DNA of 64,000 nt from Frondihabitans sp. Leaf304 (GTDB lineage Bacteria; Actinomycetota; Actinomycetes; Actinomycetales; Microbacteriaceae): NCBI RefSeq assembly GCF_001423105.1, contig NZ_LMNV01000002.1:1532242-1596241 (forward strand), in the 5' to 3' direction. Below are positions 1-9,032 of this stretch, piece after piece. Position numbers and translations under genes: made by a program. Below the pieces are notes generated by a model. That model saw only the letters and a list, made by a program, of their open reading frames with translations. It was not told the origin of the DNA and ran no database searches. How positions within the stretch are numbered: the stretch's first letter is position 1; every line of letters starts with the position of its first letter.

Positions 1-986
1 GACGATCCGATCGTGGCTCGGCAGAACGATTCTTCGATCGGCACCTCGCGGGTTCCTGCACCGGCGACGGCCTTGTTCCACTGCCGAGAGTCGTCGATGA
101 CGCTGAAGGCTGCACCGGCCGCCCCGAACAGGGACTGCGCATGCCGCACGATGTCGTCGAATCGACTCTCGGCGGGAGAGTCGAGTAGGCGCATCTCCCA
201 GAGGACGGCCCGGCGACGCGCCGCCGCCTGCGGCTGGTTGCGGAATCGCCTCGCCGGATTGTCGAAGGCACTCTGCGCATCGAGCAGCGGGGCGAGGACG
301 TCGGCGGGGGCTGCGGCCCATTCGTGGAACCACGCCGACGTTCGCCGGGCGTGCCCGCCATGCTGCGAGACCTGTGCTTCTAGCGGCGAAACGAGCCCGA
401 GTGTCAGCGGATCGGAGTGCTCGAGGAGCTCCTCCCGCATGACCGGAGCCTCGACGAAGTGCACGGTCGACTTCTCGGCGCAGATTTCGGCGGTCAGCGT
501 GTTCAGGCGAGCGGCACGATCGTCGCCGGGGCCGCCGAGGCGCTCCCGGAACTCCGGAACCGCCGAGGGCGGCGTGATCCCCATGACGACCACATCGGTA
601 CCCACCGAGAGCTCGCGGTCGAGGATCTCGAGCAGGCCCCGAACACCTGCCTCCCAGCGCCGCGCGGGCAGCAGCCGGAAGGCGTCGCTGAATCCGACGG
701 TGACCACGACCGCGTCATAGCCCCCGAGGTCGCGACCGGCAAGAGCATCGGCCGCCGATTCGATGTCGAGTCGATCGTCGGCGATCACGTCGACGTCGGC
801 GCCACGACCCGTGCGGGCGCTGACCGCGCGGGCGAGCTGGCCAGGAACCGCCAGCTCGTGACTCGCGACGCCGCGGCCGGTCGCGACTCCGTTGCCGAAG
901 AGCAGGATCCGATCGGGATCGGCGCCGTGCGCGTGGCCCTGCGGGGCGTCACGGGGCCGGCAGACGGCCGGTGAAGAACTTAACAT
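1..986 (-). CDS. SGNH-hydrolase-like domain fused to a GAF domain (C-terminus beyond the window)
   Basis: The minus-strand frame is open from ATG at 986 to the left edge, so the gene is incomplete. The first ~210 residues resemble an SGNH/GDSL fold: a first beta strand RILLFGNGVA, a later VVVTVGFSDAF that matches the block III strand, and VVVMGITPP. The block I Gly-Asp-Ser of true SGNH enzymes reads Gly-Asn-Gly, so the usual nucleophilic Ser is absent. Near the edge the sequence becomes GAF-like: FSVIDDSRQWNKAV followed by EVPIEESFCRATIGS, the phytochrome/GAF sensor signature. I infer a sensory or regulatory protein with a possibly inactive hydrolase domain. The full length and any output domain lie outside the window. 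It is preceded on the same strand by the ABM gene, about 200 bp away. Confidence 0.75.
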   Translation of the reverse strand, partial: MLSSSPAVCRPRDAPQGHAHGADPDRILLFGNGVATGRGVASHELAVPGQLARAVSARTGRGADVDVIADDRLDIESAADALAGRDLGGYDAVVVTVGFSDAFRLLPARRWEAGVRGLLEILDRELSVGTDVVVMGITPPSAVPEFRERLGGPGDDRAARLNTLTAEICAEKSTVHFVEAPVMREELLEHSDPLTLGLVSPLEAQVSQHGGHARRTSAWFHEWAAAPADVLAPLLDAQSAFDNPARRFRNQPQAAARRRAVLWEMRLLDSPAESRFDDIVRHAQSLFGAAGAAFSVIDDSRQWNKAVAGAGTREVPIEESFCRATIGS

Positions 987-1189
987 TCGGTAGCGCTGAA
1001 TGCGAAGGGGTCGAGAAAAGACAGACATGTGCGACTCCGAGTGGTGGGTTCGGCTCACCGTCGCCGCGTCTGGTTATGCCGCCCTGATCCGTTGACGACC
1101 GCGTCGATGATGAGTGCGTGGTTCGGACCAGACTAATTGTCTCGTCCGCATTAAGCCCCACCCAGTGCGGGGGCCACCCCGCCTGCCCC

Positions 1190-1486
1190 TCAGGTGAGCG
1201 GCACCGTGCTCTCGAAGGTACGGAAGACCGGCGGGGTGGCCATGATGTCGCCGAGTCGGTTAGCCCCCTCGGGAGACGCGCGCCAAGCCACATAGGCGTT
1301 CCGCGCCTCGACGCTTGCCCACTTCTCGATGACGACCCACTTCAGCGGATCGGCGTCGTCGACGAGAACCTCGAGGCTCTCGATGCCCTCACGAGCGCCG
1401 GTCTGCGACAGCACCTCGCGGGCGATCTCGGCGGCATCGTCTGCGTCGGGGCGGACGGTCATTTCTAAGAACACGGTGAAAGTCAT
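1190..1486 (-). CDS. Antibiotic biosynthesis monooxygenase (ABM) / putative quinol monooxygenase
   Basis: 98 residues, the usual size for a single ABM ferredoxin-like domain. It opens with the strand MTFTVFLEMTVRPD, has a helix DAAEIAREVLSQ, the strand SLEVLVDDADP, then KWVVIEKWASVEARNAYVAW, which is the EXW..aYxxH-like segment of the family, and ends in a strand FRTFESTVPL. These small cofactor-free oxygenases act on quinones or polyketides as dimers, but many are uncharacterised, so the substrate is unknown. It starts at ATG 1486 and stands alone upstream of the SGNH/GAF gene, facing away from the toxin-antitoxin pair. Confidence 0.75.
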   Translation of the reverse strand: MTFTVFLEMTVRPDADDAAEIAREVLSQTGAREGIESLEVLVDDADPLKWVVIEKWASVEARNAYVAWRASPEGANRLGDIMATPPVFRTFESTVPLT

Positions 1487-1571
1487 GACCCCATGATGCT
1501 CTCCCCGACTGACATTCAGGACGGCTCACAACCCGGTGCGACACCGAAGGATCCGGTGCTACACTCCCGCC

Positions 1572-1841
1572 ATGCCGACGACACTGCACCGGTTCACCAT
1601 CACCGAAACCCCCGCCATCGCCCAGGCCATCGACATCGCTGCGACGACCTGGCCCGAGATCCAGAACGACCGGGCGGCATTGCTACGCCGCATCGTCGAG
1701 TTCGGCTCGGACGAGCTGCAGAAGCACCGTGTCGACGCGATCGAGAAGCGGCGGGCACTCATTCGCGCGGGGGCTGGCTCCATGACCGGAGTCTTCCCTC
1801 CAAACGCCGCCCAGCTCCTCAAGGAGGAGTGGCCAGAATGA
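1572..1841 (+). CDS. Antitoxin-like protein of a PIN-toxin pair
   Basis: 89 residues, mostly helical (AIAQAIDIAATTW, AALLRRIVEFGSDELQK, AIEKRRALIRA). The length, position and ATGA overlap with the PIN-domain gene are those of a VapB-type antitoxin, but I do not recognise a clear ribbon-helix-helix, AbrB or Phd N-terminus, so the family is open. ATG 1572 is preferred to an in-frame ATG at 1536 because the N-terminus then begins with the strand TTLHRFTIT. The stop TGA (1839-1841) overlaps the ATG of the next gene (1838), indicating translational coupling. Likely role: bind and neutralise the downstream ribonuclease and autoregulate the operon. Confidence 0.65.
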   Translation: MPTTLHRFTITETPAIAQAIDIAATTWPEIQNDRAALLRRIVEFGSDELQKHRVDAIEKRRALIRAGAGSMTGVFPPNAAQLLKEEWPE

Positions 1842-2224
1842 TCGTCCTCGATGCCTGCGTCGTGATCGCTTTTCTCAATCCTGATGACATCCACCACACC
1901 GACGCAGTTGAAGTATTCGATGCTGCGAAGTTCGGCGAGCTGTCGATCAGCTCGATAACGCTCGCCGAAACGCTGGTCTGGCCCTCACAAAGCGGACGAG
2001 CCGACGAGGCGTCCTCAATTTTGCGCGGCTTAGGAGTACGCGTCATCTCCGTTGGAGAAGAATCAGCTCTCCCACTCGCGGAACTCCGTTGGAAATCACG
2101 TCTCAAGTTCCCCGACTCCCTTGTGCTCTTGACCGCGTTGACGAACCAGGCCACGCTCGCCACCTTTGACACGGCCCTGGCTCGCGAGGCCCGCACCCGA
2201 GGGCTCGAGGTCATCGGAGCATGA
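1838..2224 (+). CDS. PIN-domain ribonuclease toxin (VapC family)
   Basis: 128 residues, standard for VapC. The PIN acidic quartet is visible: D5 in VLDACVVIA, E44 in LAETLVW, D93 in KFPDSLVLL and D111 in LATFDTALA. VapC toxins are Mg-dependent endoribonucleases that cleave tRNA or rRNA and are held inactive by the co-encoded antitoxin. The ATG overlaps the antitoxin stop. Nothing in the protein looks truncated, so the module is probably intact. The target RNA cannot be predicted from sequence. Confidence 0.85.
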   Translation: MIVLDACVVIAFLNPDDIHHTDAVEVFDAAKFGELSISSITLAETLVWPSQSGRADEASSILRGLGVRVISVGEESALPLAELRWKSRLKFPDSLVLLTALTNQATLATFDTALAREARTRGLEVIGA

Positions 2225-2344
2225 AACCGCGGCGTCCGTCCCCTGCCGCCGCGGCAGACGTACGATAAAACATCGCCGACAGTGAAGTCGGCGATGGGGG
2301 CCTAGGCCCTACAGGTACACGGCGCAGAGAGGCGACGAAGTCCC

Positions 2345-2563
2345 ATGGATCGAGACACAAAGCGGTTCGTCCGCGAAGCGAAGCGCGAGACACGACTGCT
2401 GATCGAGCAGTGCTCGTACATCACCCCCGACGGGCCCACAACAGCTGAAGACAGCGGGGCCGAGACCTTCGACCGCGAGACCGAGGTGATGATCCGGTCG
2501 TCGATGGGAGGGAGTGCCAATCTCGGCTTCTTCCTGCCGTATCTCTGGAAGCACAGGCACTAG
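2345..2563 (+). CDS. Small hypothetical protein
   Basis: 72-residue ORF, polar and helix-prone in the first third (FVREAKRETRLLIEQCSYI), rich in Asp/Glu/Thr in the middle, with a hydrophobic end NLGFFLPYLWKH. No family recognised. No strong ribosome binding site precedes ATG 2345. The codon usage looks plausible but the ORF lies between a toxin gene and a converging gene and may not be expressed. Confidence 0.4.
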   Translation: MDRDTKRFVREAKRETRLLIEQCSYITPDGPTTAEDSGAETFDRETEVMIRSSMGGSANLGFFLPYLWKHRH

Positions 2564-2592
2564 CCGCACGGGCTGAAAGTCTCGCTGCAACG

Positions 2593-2648
2593 CGAGATGG
2601 CCCGAACGCCCGGATCCTTGTGGGGTTCCGGTTGTTCGGGCCACCTCG
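2593..2648. repeat. Intergenic palindrome, family B long type (56 bp)
   Basis: Arms CGAGATGGCCCGAAC (2593-2607) and GTTCGGGCCACCTCG (2634-2648) pair almost perfectly around a 26-nt loop. The outer ends CGAGATGGCC / GGCCACCTCG are the same as in elements at 46706 and in the 57.5-58.0 kb array. It sits between the convergent ends of the 72-aa ORF and the Rpf/LysM gene, 20 bp past the latter's stop, so it may act as a bidirectional terminator in addition to being a repeat. Confidence 0.8.
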
Positions 2649-2668
2649 TGAAGCGAGGTCGGCGAGAC

Positions 2669-3606
<938 letters not shown>

Positions 3607-3696
3607 CGAGGCGCTGGGAATCCCCTGGGTCGACAGTCTCAGCAAATTCCCATATCCGGAAGGACTAAAGCGCGCCGGGAGGCGGTTAGGTTGCGC

Positions 3697-4332
3697 ATGA
3701 CAACAATCGGAATCATCGGAGCAGGTTTTATCGGCAGCCAGGTCGCACGAGCGGCGATCACTGCGGGGTATGACGTCGTGATCAGCAATTCTCGCGGACC
3801 GGAGACCCTCAGCGACCTCGTCGCAGAGCTCGGCCCGAAGGCCACCGCCGCCACCTCGAAGGAGGCCGGTGCAGCTGGCGACTTCGTCGTCGTCACCGTT
3901 CCTCTTAAGGCCTACGAGGCCGTTCCCGTCGAGGAGCTGGCCGGAAAAATCGTCATCGACACAAACAACTACTACTTCGAGCGCGACGGTCACATCGCAG
4001 CTCTGGACGAGGGCAAAGACACCGTCAGCGAGATGCTGCAGCGCCACCTTCCGACCAGCCGCGTCGCCAAGGGCTTCAACCACATCAAGGCCGACGACAT
4101 CACGACCGATGGCAAGCCCGCCGGCACGCCCGACCGCCGAGCACTCGCCACGTCGAGCGACTTCGACGACGCGAGCGCCCTGGTCGAGAAGCTCTACGAC
4201 GAGATCGGCTTCGACACCGTCAACGTCGGCCCGCTGAAAGACAGCTGGCGTGTCGAGCGCGACCAGCCCGCCTACGTGATCGCTCAGACCAAGCTGGAGC
4301 TCATCGACAACCTGGCCAAGGCCACTCGCTAA
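3697..4332 (+). CDS. NADPH-dependent F420 reductase-like oxidoreductase
   Basis: About 211 residues with an N-terminal Rossmann motif TTIGIIGAGFIGSQVARAA, then VVISNSRGPETL (the NSR that binds the NADP phosphate), FVVVTVPLKAY, GKIVIDTNNYY and a C-terminal helical part. It belongs to the NADP oxidoreductase coenzyme-F420-dependent superfamily; many actinobacterial members act on unknown substrates, so true F420 use is not proven. Two starts compete: TTG 3691, 8 nt after GGAGG, and ATG 3697, which gives the family-typical MTTIGIIGAG start. It is divergent from the Rpf gene and followed by a gene-free kilobase. Confidence 0.85.
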   Translation: MTTIGIIGAGFIGSQVARAAITAGYDVVISNSRGPETLSDLVAELGPKATAATSKEAGAAGDFVVVTVPLKAYEAVPVEELAGKIVIDTNNYYFERDGHIAALDEGKDTVSEMLQRHLPTSRVAKGFNHIKADDITTDGKPAGTPDRRALATSSDFDDASALVEKLYDEIGFDTVNVGPLKDSWRVERDQPAYVIAQTKLELIDNLAKATR

Positions 4333-4512
4333 CCCCGAGCACCATCAAGGATCCGCGGAATCGCGATCGAGCCACCGTTCACGGCAGCCCGGTCGCGATT
4401 CCGCTTTGGCGAGTAGCGTCGATCGAGTCGAAGGCGTTAATCGACGTCTTCATTGGCCGGTGTTGCTTGCATCCCTGCCCGTGAAGCTTTGTGCAACAAC
4501 ATCGGCATCTCT

Positions 4513-4554
4513 AGAGGGGCACGGGAGCGGAGCAATCCGCACCCGTGCCCCTCT
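4513..4554. terminator. Hairpin, likely transcription terminator
   Basis: AGAGGGGCACGGG (4513-4525) pairs perfectly with CCCGTGCCCCTCT (4542-4554) over a 16-nt loop. It lies 180 bp downstream of the F420-reductase-like gene. There is no long U tract, as is common for actinobacterial terminators. Confidence 0.5.
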
Positions 4555-5102
4555 TCCTCTCCGGGCTTCGTTCAGGCGACACCGATGTCACGCGCCGGCA
4601 GCGCGAGAAAATCGGTATAGGTGAAGTCCGCTTGAGGCGACGAGACAGAATGCGCACCGAGAGGGGCGTCGAGGCTTGCCGGGGCAGTCGTGTCTAGGGA
4701 GTGGCGGCGACGTTTGGGGTAGGCCGCAATTCGAATCGGCGTAGCTCCAGGATGAGCGAGATAGAGACTCATAGCGAGACAGCCCGCGCGGTTCGGTTAC
4801 CCGCCCTCGATGAGCCGGCGGTGCCGACCATCGAGACGGCGAAGGAAACTCGTGCGTGCGTGCGCCCCCTGTGGCCAAGGGCATGGAGACATGACATCGT
4901 TCATCTCGATTCCGGCGGCCTGCACCACCTGAGGGAACATTTACTCGTGGGCTCTGCCGTGAATCAGGGCCCTGGCGCCACCGTGAATTGGCGCCTAGTG
5001 AGCATTATTGGGCCACCCTCCGACAACCCCCAAAAAGCCCCGGGGAGACTGCGCTTTTTGACTTGCCGCGCTCACCGCAGCTCTGCTGGCGCGGATGTGA
5101 GT

Positions 5103-5134
5103 GCGGGTCTCCTCGCCCGGGCGAGGAGACCCGC
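5103..5134. repeat. Perfect 32-bp palindrome
   Basis: GCGGGTCTCCTCGCC is followed, after a central CG, by its exact complement GGCGAGGAGACCCGC. It is not next to a recognised gene. It could be a terminator of an unseen small RNA or a protein-binding site. Confidence 0.55.
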
Positions 5135-5401
5135 GGCCATCCCCGAGAAGAAACCGGATCAGTGGAATCTCCCGAGCCGTGACCTTCGCCGGTTACCAAC
5201 CAGCACGCCCATGGTTGCTCCTCGAAGGCGGTCAGGAGCATGACTGCGCATTCTGTCCCTGTCGGCGCTCATCTCTTCGATCTGAAATTCCTTCGGAATC
5301 AACACACATGCGGGCAAGGAAACCCGGGCCGGTCTACATTTATCGCCACTCCAGTCGAGTACCCCTCCTGGAGCGGGTTGTACCCCTTCAGGGCAACTCA
5401 C

Positions 5402-5439
5402 GACGGGGTGGCACCGGTTCGGGTCCGTGCCACCCCGTC
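5402..5439. terminator. Hairpin upstream of the 239-aa hypothetical gene
   Basis: GACGGGGTGGCAC (5402-5414) and GTGCCACCCCGTC (5427-5439) form a perfect 13-bp stem with a 12-nt loop. Placed 75-110 bp before the next gene, it could end an upstream transcript or be a regulatory leader. Confidence 0.45.
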
Positions 5440-5514
5440 ATCACGCTTCGGCACGCGTCAGCTTCGCTTCGCGCGAGGGAGCACTAACAGTCGGCTCACG
5501 CGACCGCCCAGATT

Positions 5515-6234
5515 GTGTCAGACAGCCACTGTCTTAACCTGGCGACGCCGCACAATGGTCGTGTGGATCCTCTCGTAACGCTCGACCATTTCCGTCTGAA
5601 CCCTGAGCCCAACAAGGTCGACCCCTTCTACGACAGAGAGCTCGCCTCTGCGCTCCATAAAGCGGGAGCGCGCCTCAGCCGCGATCACCTCGACGAGGTA
5701 CTGCACCTGGTCGCACGAGACCGGCCCTTCGTGATCCCAGAGATCTTTCGTAAGAAAGACCTACCCGTCGCGCACACGCCGCTCTTAGACGGGTTAGACC
5801 GCGAAGATAACCTCGCCTGGACCCCGTATTTTCTTCGCGAAGCGCTTCGCCGTCACCGCGTTGTTGAAGCTAGCTCGATCTACAACGACATCGCCCGGTA
5901 CACCAGCGTTCCCGGTGCTCTCAAGCGGTTATCCGACATTGTGAGCAGGCACGTGGTTGATGCAGCCCTCTTGGAAGCCATCCAGCTGTCCATCGAACGC
6001 CCTGGCCGCCTGCCACAGTGGCCCGAGGGCGGCGTGCACTACCCGATCATGTGTGCCTGGCTTGCGATCGACGGATCTCCGCGGTCACTGGAGTCGCTGC
6101 GCAGTTACCGTGCGATCCTCGCAGCCTGCGACAGCGCCGTGGCTGGGCGCGTCTCCGAGATCGTGCATGAGTACGCTGCGAACGACGCGACCCGGGCCGT
6201 TGCGCACAAATTCTCTCTTGGAAAGCGCGAGTAG
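5515..6234 (+). CDS. Hypothetical protein, no recognised domain
   Basis: Up to 239 residues. The sequence is soluble and largely helical, with clear protein-like composition (FYDRELASALHKAG, LDEVLHLVARDRPFVIPEIF, FLREALRRHRVVEASSIYNDIARY). I see no signal peptide, membrane segment or catalytic motif. The start is uncertain: GTG 5515 gives the longest form, while GTG 5563 (VDPLVTLDHFRLNPEP) removes an atypical N-terminus; neither has a clear ribosome binding site. It is isolated between the hairpin region and a converging DUF1349 gene. Confidence 0.6.
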   Translation: MSDSHCLNLATPHNGRVDPLVTLDHFRLNPEPNKVDPFYDRELASALHKAGARLSRDHLDEVLHLVARDRPFVIPEIFRKKDLPVAHTPLLDGLDREDNLAWTPYFLREALRRHRVVEASSIYNDIARYTSVPGALKRLSDIVSRHVVDAALLEAIQLSIERPGRLPQWPEGGVHYPIMCAWLAIDGSPRSLESLRSYRAILAACDSAVAGRVSEIVHEYAANDATRAVAHKFSLGKRE

Positions 6235-6363
6235 AAGCGAAATCGCCATCGAAGCCGCTGACCTCGTCGCCGGAGACGCTCGGCTAGCGGGTGGTACGAC
6301 GGGGCTTGCCTGGTTTGCCGCCGCGGCAATCCAAAGGGGCAGCCCCCAGCGAGCTTCCGCCGG

Positions 6364-6951
6364 TCAGTCGGCCGGGTGCAGGCTCGTGTCGGCGGGCCCG
6401 GTCCGCCAGGACGTGAAGTGGACGGTGAGGTCATCCCGCGACGGGGCGCAGCACATCGGACCTGCCGTGACCGAAGCGTCGGGGTCGAGGGGTGCGACCC
6501 GCACGAGGCGCCAGTGCTCGTCGTCGACCCGGGCACGGATGGTCACTGCGTCTCCGGAGCGGCTGGCGCGAATGGTGACGAGGCGACCGTGCCAGCCGGG
6601 GACGGGCGAGAGCGACCAATCCGAGACGCCGCGCGTTACCACGGCGCCGAGGCTGTCTTCGCCGTCGCTTCGTTCCACGCCCGCTTTGATCCAGGTGCTG
6701 TCGTCGACCTTGACGAAGATGCCGGCCTGGTCGAACTGCGCCGAGAAATCGAGACGGAACGACACCTCCATCGCGGTGCCCGGGGCGAACGGCTCCAGGA
6801 GGGCGTGCTCGGTGTCGTGCACGAAGCCGTACGAAGTGATGCGCCAGGCGTCGCTCTCTTCGATAGCGGTGACGTGCATCCCGTCGTCCGCGACGACGAC
6901 GCGTGCGGGCGAGTTCGTCCAGGTGCCGGAGTTCCAGTCAATGTCTGTCAT
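6364..6951 (-). CDS. DUF1349 family protein (concanavalin-like jelly roll)
   Basis: 195 residues from ATG 6951. The family pattern is clear: DWNSGTWTNSP at the N-terminus, then ITSYGFVHDTEHALLEPF, FSAQFDQAGIFVKVDDSTWIKAGVE and the ending DASVTAGPMCCAPSRDDLTVHFTSW. DUF1349 proteins adopt a laminin-G/concanavalin fold and are found near carbohydrate genes; a yeast member was described as a regulator of enolase. No catalytic function is established. Single gene, convergent with the preceding hypothetical gene. Confidence 0.88.
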   Translation of the reverse strand: MTDIDWNSGTWTNSPARVVVADDGMHVTAIEESDAWRITSYGFVHDTEHALLEPFAPGTAMEVSFRLDFSAQFDQAGIFVKVDDSTWIKAGVERSDGEDSLGAVVTRGVSDWSLSPVPGWHGRLVTIRASRSGDAVTIRARVDDEHWRLVRVAPLDPDASVTAGPMCCAPSRDDLTVHFTSWRTGPADTSLHPAD

Positions 6952-7092
6952 GACGTCAACGTAGCGGCTGTCTCGGTAGTGGACAGGGCGACAGCGGTTC
7001 ACGCGTGTGCCACTTCCGGTTCACGAGCCTCGGCCACGATTTCTCTGCGTGTCGCCGCACCGGGTGACCGCGCTTCGAATGGAGAGAAAGCC

Positions 7093-8934
7093 ATGCGCCC
7101 GTTCCCGATCGCTGTTCCCAGACGTCGAGCCCGAACGATGCTGGGCGTCCTGGCAGTGGCGTGCACCGCCTCCTTGATCGCTCCCGTGGGAGCCTCCGCG
7201 GCGACACCGCGGACCGCGCCGCGTCCAGGCGCCTACGGGTACTTCGTCGACACCTACAAGACGAACACCCCTGCCGCCACCACACCGGAGACGAATGCCG
7301 CGATCGGGGTGCTGTCGCCCTTCGGGAACCTATGGCGTCCGGGGGCCACATGGGACAGCGGGGTCGCTGTCGACGCCGCCGGGCAACGGATCCTGGACTC
7401 GAACATCGCGCAGGCAGCAAAGATCACACAGACCCGCAAGGATGCACAGGGGCGCGAGGCGTACCTCATCGACCGACGCAACCAGAGCTACTCGGCCATC
7501 GCCGGCTTCGGTGACCTGTCTGGCGCGGTAAGGACCGCGACGAACGCGGGCACCACAATCCCCGACGAGATCCCGGCGGACGCAACGATTAAGCAGTACG
7601 TCGACCAGGGCAATGCCAACGGCTCGTGGGCTGACGTCGACTCGGAGCTCGGTGACGTCGTGCAGCTGGTGAACACACTGCGGGGTGACTACTCCTCTGC
7701 GAGCAACGCGAAAAAGTACTACCAGTACCCGCGGCCGTATCGGCAGAGCTCCGATGTAAAGGTGCTCCCCGAGCTCGTGCCCGAAGAATCCCCGACACCC
7801 GCGACCGACGGAGGGTTCCCGAGCGGGCACACCAACGCCGGCTACCTGGCGACGCTGGCGTTCGCGTACGCGTACCCGGAGAAGTACACCGAGCTCCTCA
7901 CCAACGGCTCGGAGATCGGTAACAGTCGTATCGTCGCAGGGATGCACTCGCCGCTCGACGTCATGGGAGGACGAGTCCTGTCGACAGCGCTGGCGGCTGC
8001 GATCCTGAACGACCCGGCCAATATGGATCTCGAGCAACAGGGACACCAGCAGGCGGAGAAGGTGCTCGCGACCGCCACTCCGACCGCGGTCGATCAGTAC
8101 GCCGACTACGCAGCGGACAAGGCGGACTACCGCAAACGTTTGACGTACGGGTTCAAGCGCTCCGACAGGAAGACGATCCCCGCCACAGTCCCGAAGGGCG
8201 CTGAGGCGCTGCTGCGCACCCGCCTGCCGTACCTCAGCGACAAGCAGATTCGGGAAGTGCTCCGAACGACCGCACTGCCGTCGGGCTACCCGCTCCTCGA
8301 CGACGCGGAAGGGTGGGGACGACTCGACCTCTTCTCGGCAGCTTCCGGCTACGGCGCATTCGACGGCGCGGTAACGGTTTCGATGGACGCCGCCGAAAAG
8401 GGCCTCGACGCCGCCGATACCTGGCGCAACAACATCGGCGGAACCGGGTCGCTGACCAAGCGGGGCACCGGCACCCTCGCACTCACGGGCACGAACCGCT
8501 ACACCGGTGGCACGACCGTCCGCGGTGGAACCTTGGCTGCGGACGCCGCTGACTCGCTCGGCAAAGGTTCGGTGACGACCGTCTCCGGCACCCTCGCCGA
8601 CGCAAGCACGAAGACGATTCACATCGGCGGCAACCTCACGCAGCGCTCTCACGCCACACTCTCGCTGGGCGTCGACGGGCCGAAGCCAGCCCTGCGCGTT
8701 GCCGGCACCGCCTCGCTCGGGGGGAAACTGGTGGTGCATGTCACTAAGGGCAAGGCCGTAGCGAACGACATCGTCTTGATCGCGGCCGACCGGATCGCGA
8801 AGGGAACGAGCTTCCGCACAGTCCGCGTCACCGGCCTGCCCGCCGGGTACAAGCCCGTGCTGGAACGCCACGGCAAGGTACTTCGCCTGATCAACGCCAA
8901 CGCGAAGAAACACGGTCACGGCCACCGAGCCTGA
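7093..8934 (+). CDS. Secreted PAP2 (class A) acid phosphatase with autotransporter-type beta repeat
   Basis: 613 residues, long for the family. Signal peptide 1-37 (ASA-A). The PAP2 triad motif is complete: KYYQYPRP around 208-215, PSGHT 243-247 and SRIVAGMHSPLD 278-289, with His246 and His285 as predicted catalytic residues. These enzymes hydrolyse phosphomonoesters outside the cell. After the phosphatase domain, residues ~450-482 carry the autotransporter-associated beta-strand repeat (GTLALTGTNRYTGGTTVRGG), followed by a beta-rich region and a basic, His-rich C-terminus (KKHGHGHRA). ATG 7093 is preceded by GGAGAG at good spacing. Confidence 0.88.
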   Translation: MRPFPIAVPRRRARTMLGVLAVACTASLIAPVGASAATPRTAPRPGAYGYFVDTYKTNTPAATTPETNAAIGVLSPFGNLWRPGATWDSGVAVDAAGQRILDSNIAQAAKITQTRKDAQGREAYLIDRRNQSYSAIAGFGDLSGAVRTATNAGTTIPDEIPADATIKQYVDQGNANGSWADVDSELGDVVQLVNTLRGDYSSASNAKKYYQYPRPYRQSSDVKVLPELVPEESPTPATDGGFPSGHTNAGYLATLAFAYAYPEKYTELLTNGSEIGNSRIVAGMHSPLDVMGGRVLSTALAAAILNDPANMDLEQQGHQQAEKVLATATPTAVDQYADYAADKADYRKRLTYGFKRSDRKTIPATVPKGAEALLRTRLPYLSDKQIREVLRTTALPSGYPLLDDAEGWGRLDLFSAASGYGAFDGAVTVSMDAAEKGLDAADTWRNNIGGTGSLTKRGTGTLALTGTNRYTGGTTVRGGTLAADAADSLGKGSVTTVSGTLADASTKTIHIGGNLTQRSHATLSLGVDGPKPALRVAGTASLGGKLVVHVTKGKAVANDIVLIAADRIAKGTSFRTVRVTGLPAGYKPVLERHGKVLRLINANAKKHGHGHRA

Positions 8935-9032
8935 AGCGGACAGTGTCGCGCGCTACTGATCGAGAGAGCCGCCCGCCTACGCGCGGAGCCATTCGACGTG
9001 GGAGAGAAAGAGATCTGTCGGATGATGGGTCA

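Larger units (their letters stand above)
4333..5514. other. Gene-poor stretch with three strong hairpins
   Basis: No ORF in this 1.18 kb looks like a protein to me: the longest frames are Arg/Ser/Pro-rich out-of-frame products without domains. What is visible are three near-perfect palindromes (4513-4554, 5103-5134, 5402-5439), described separately. The lower coding density and mixed composition suggest decayed sequence or RNA-level function; I cannot tell which. Confidence 0.5.

Noticed and set aside
4701-5243. Degenerate transposase in the 4.3-5.5 kb gap
   Set aside because: Some frames look vaguely protein-like but no DDE, HTH or terminal inverted repeats were recognised.
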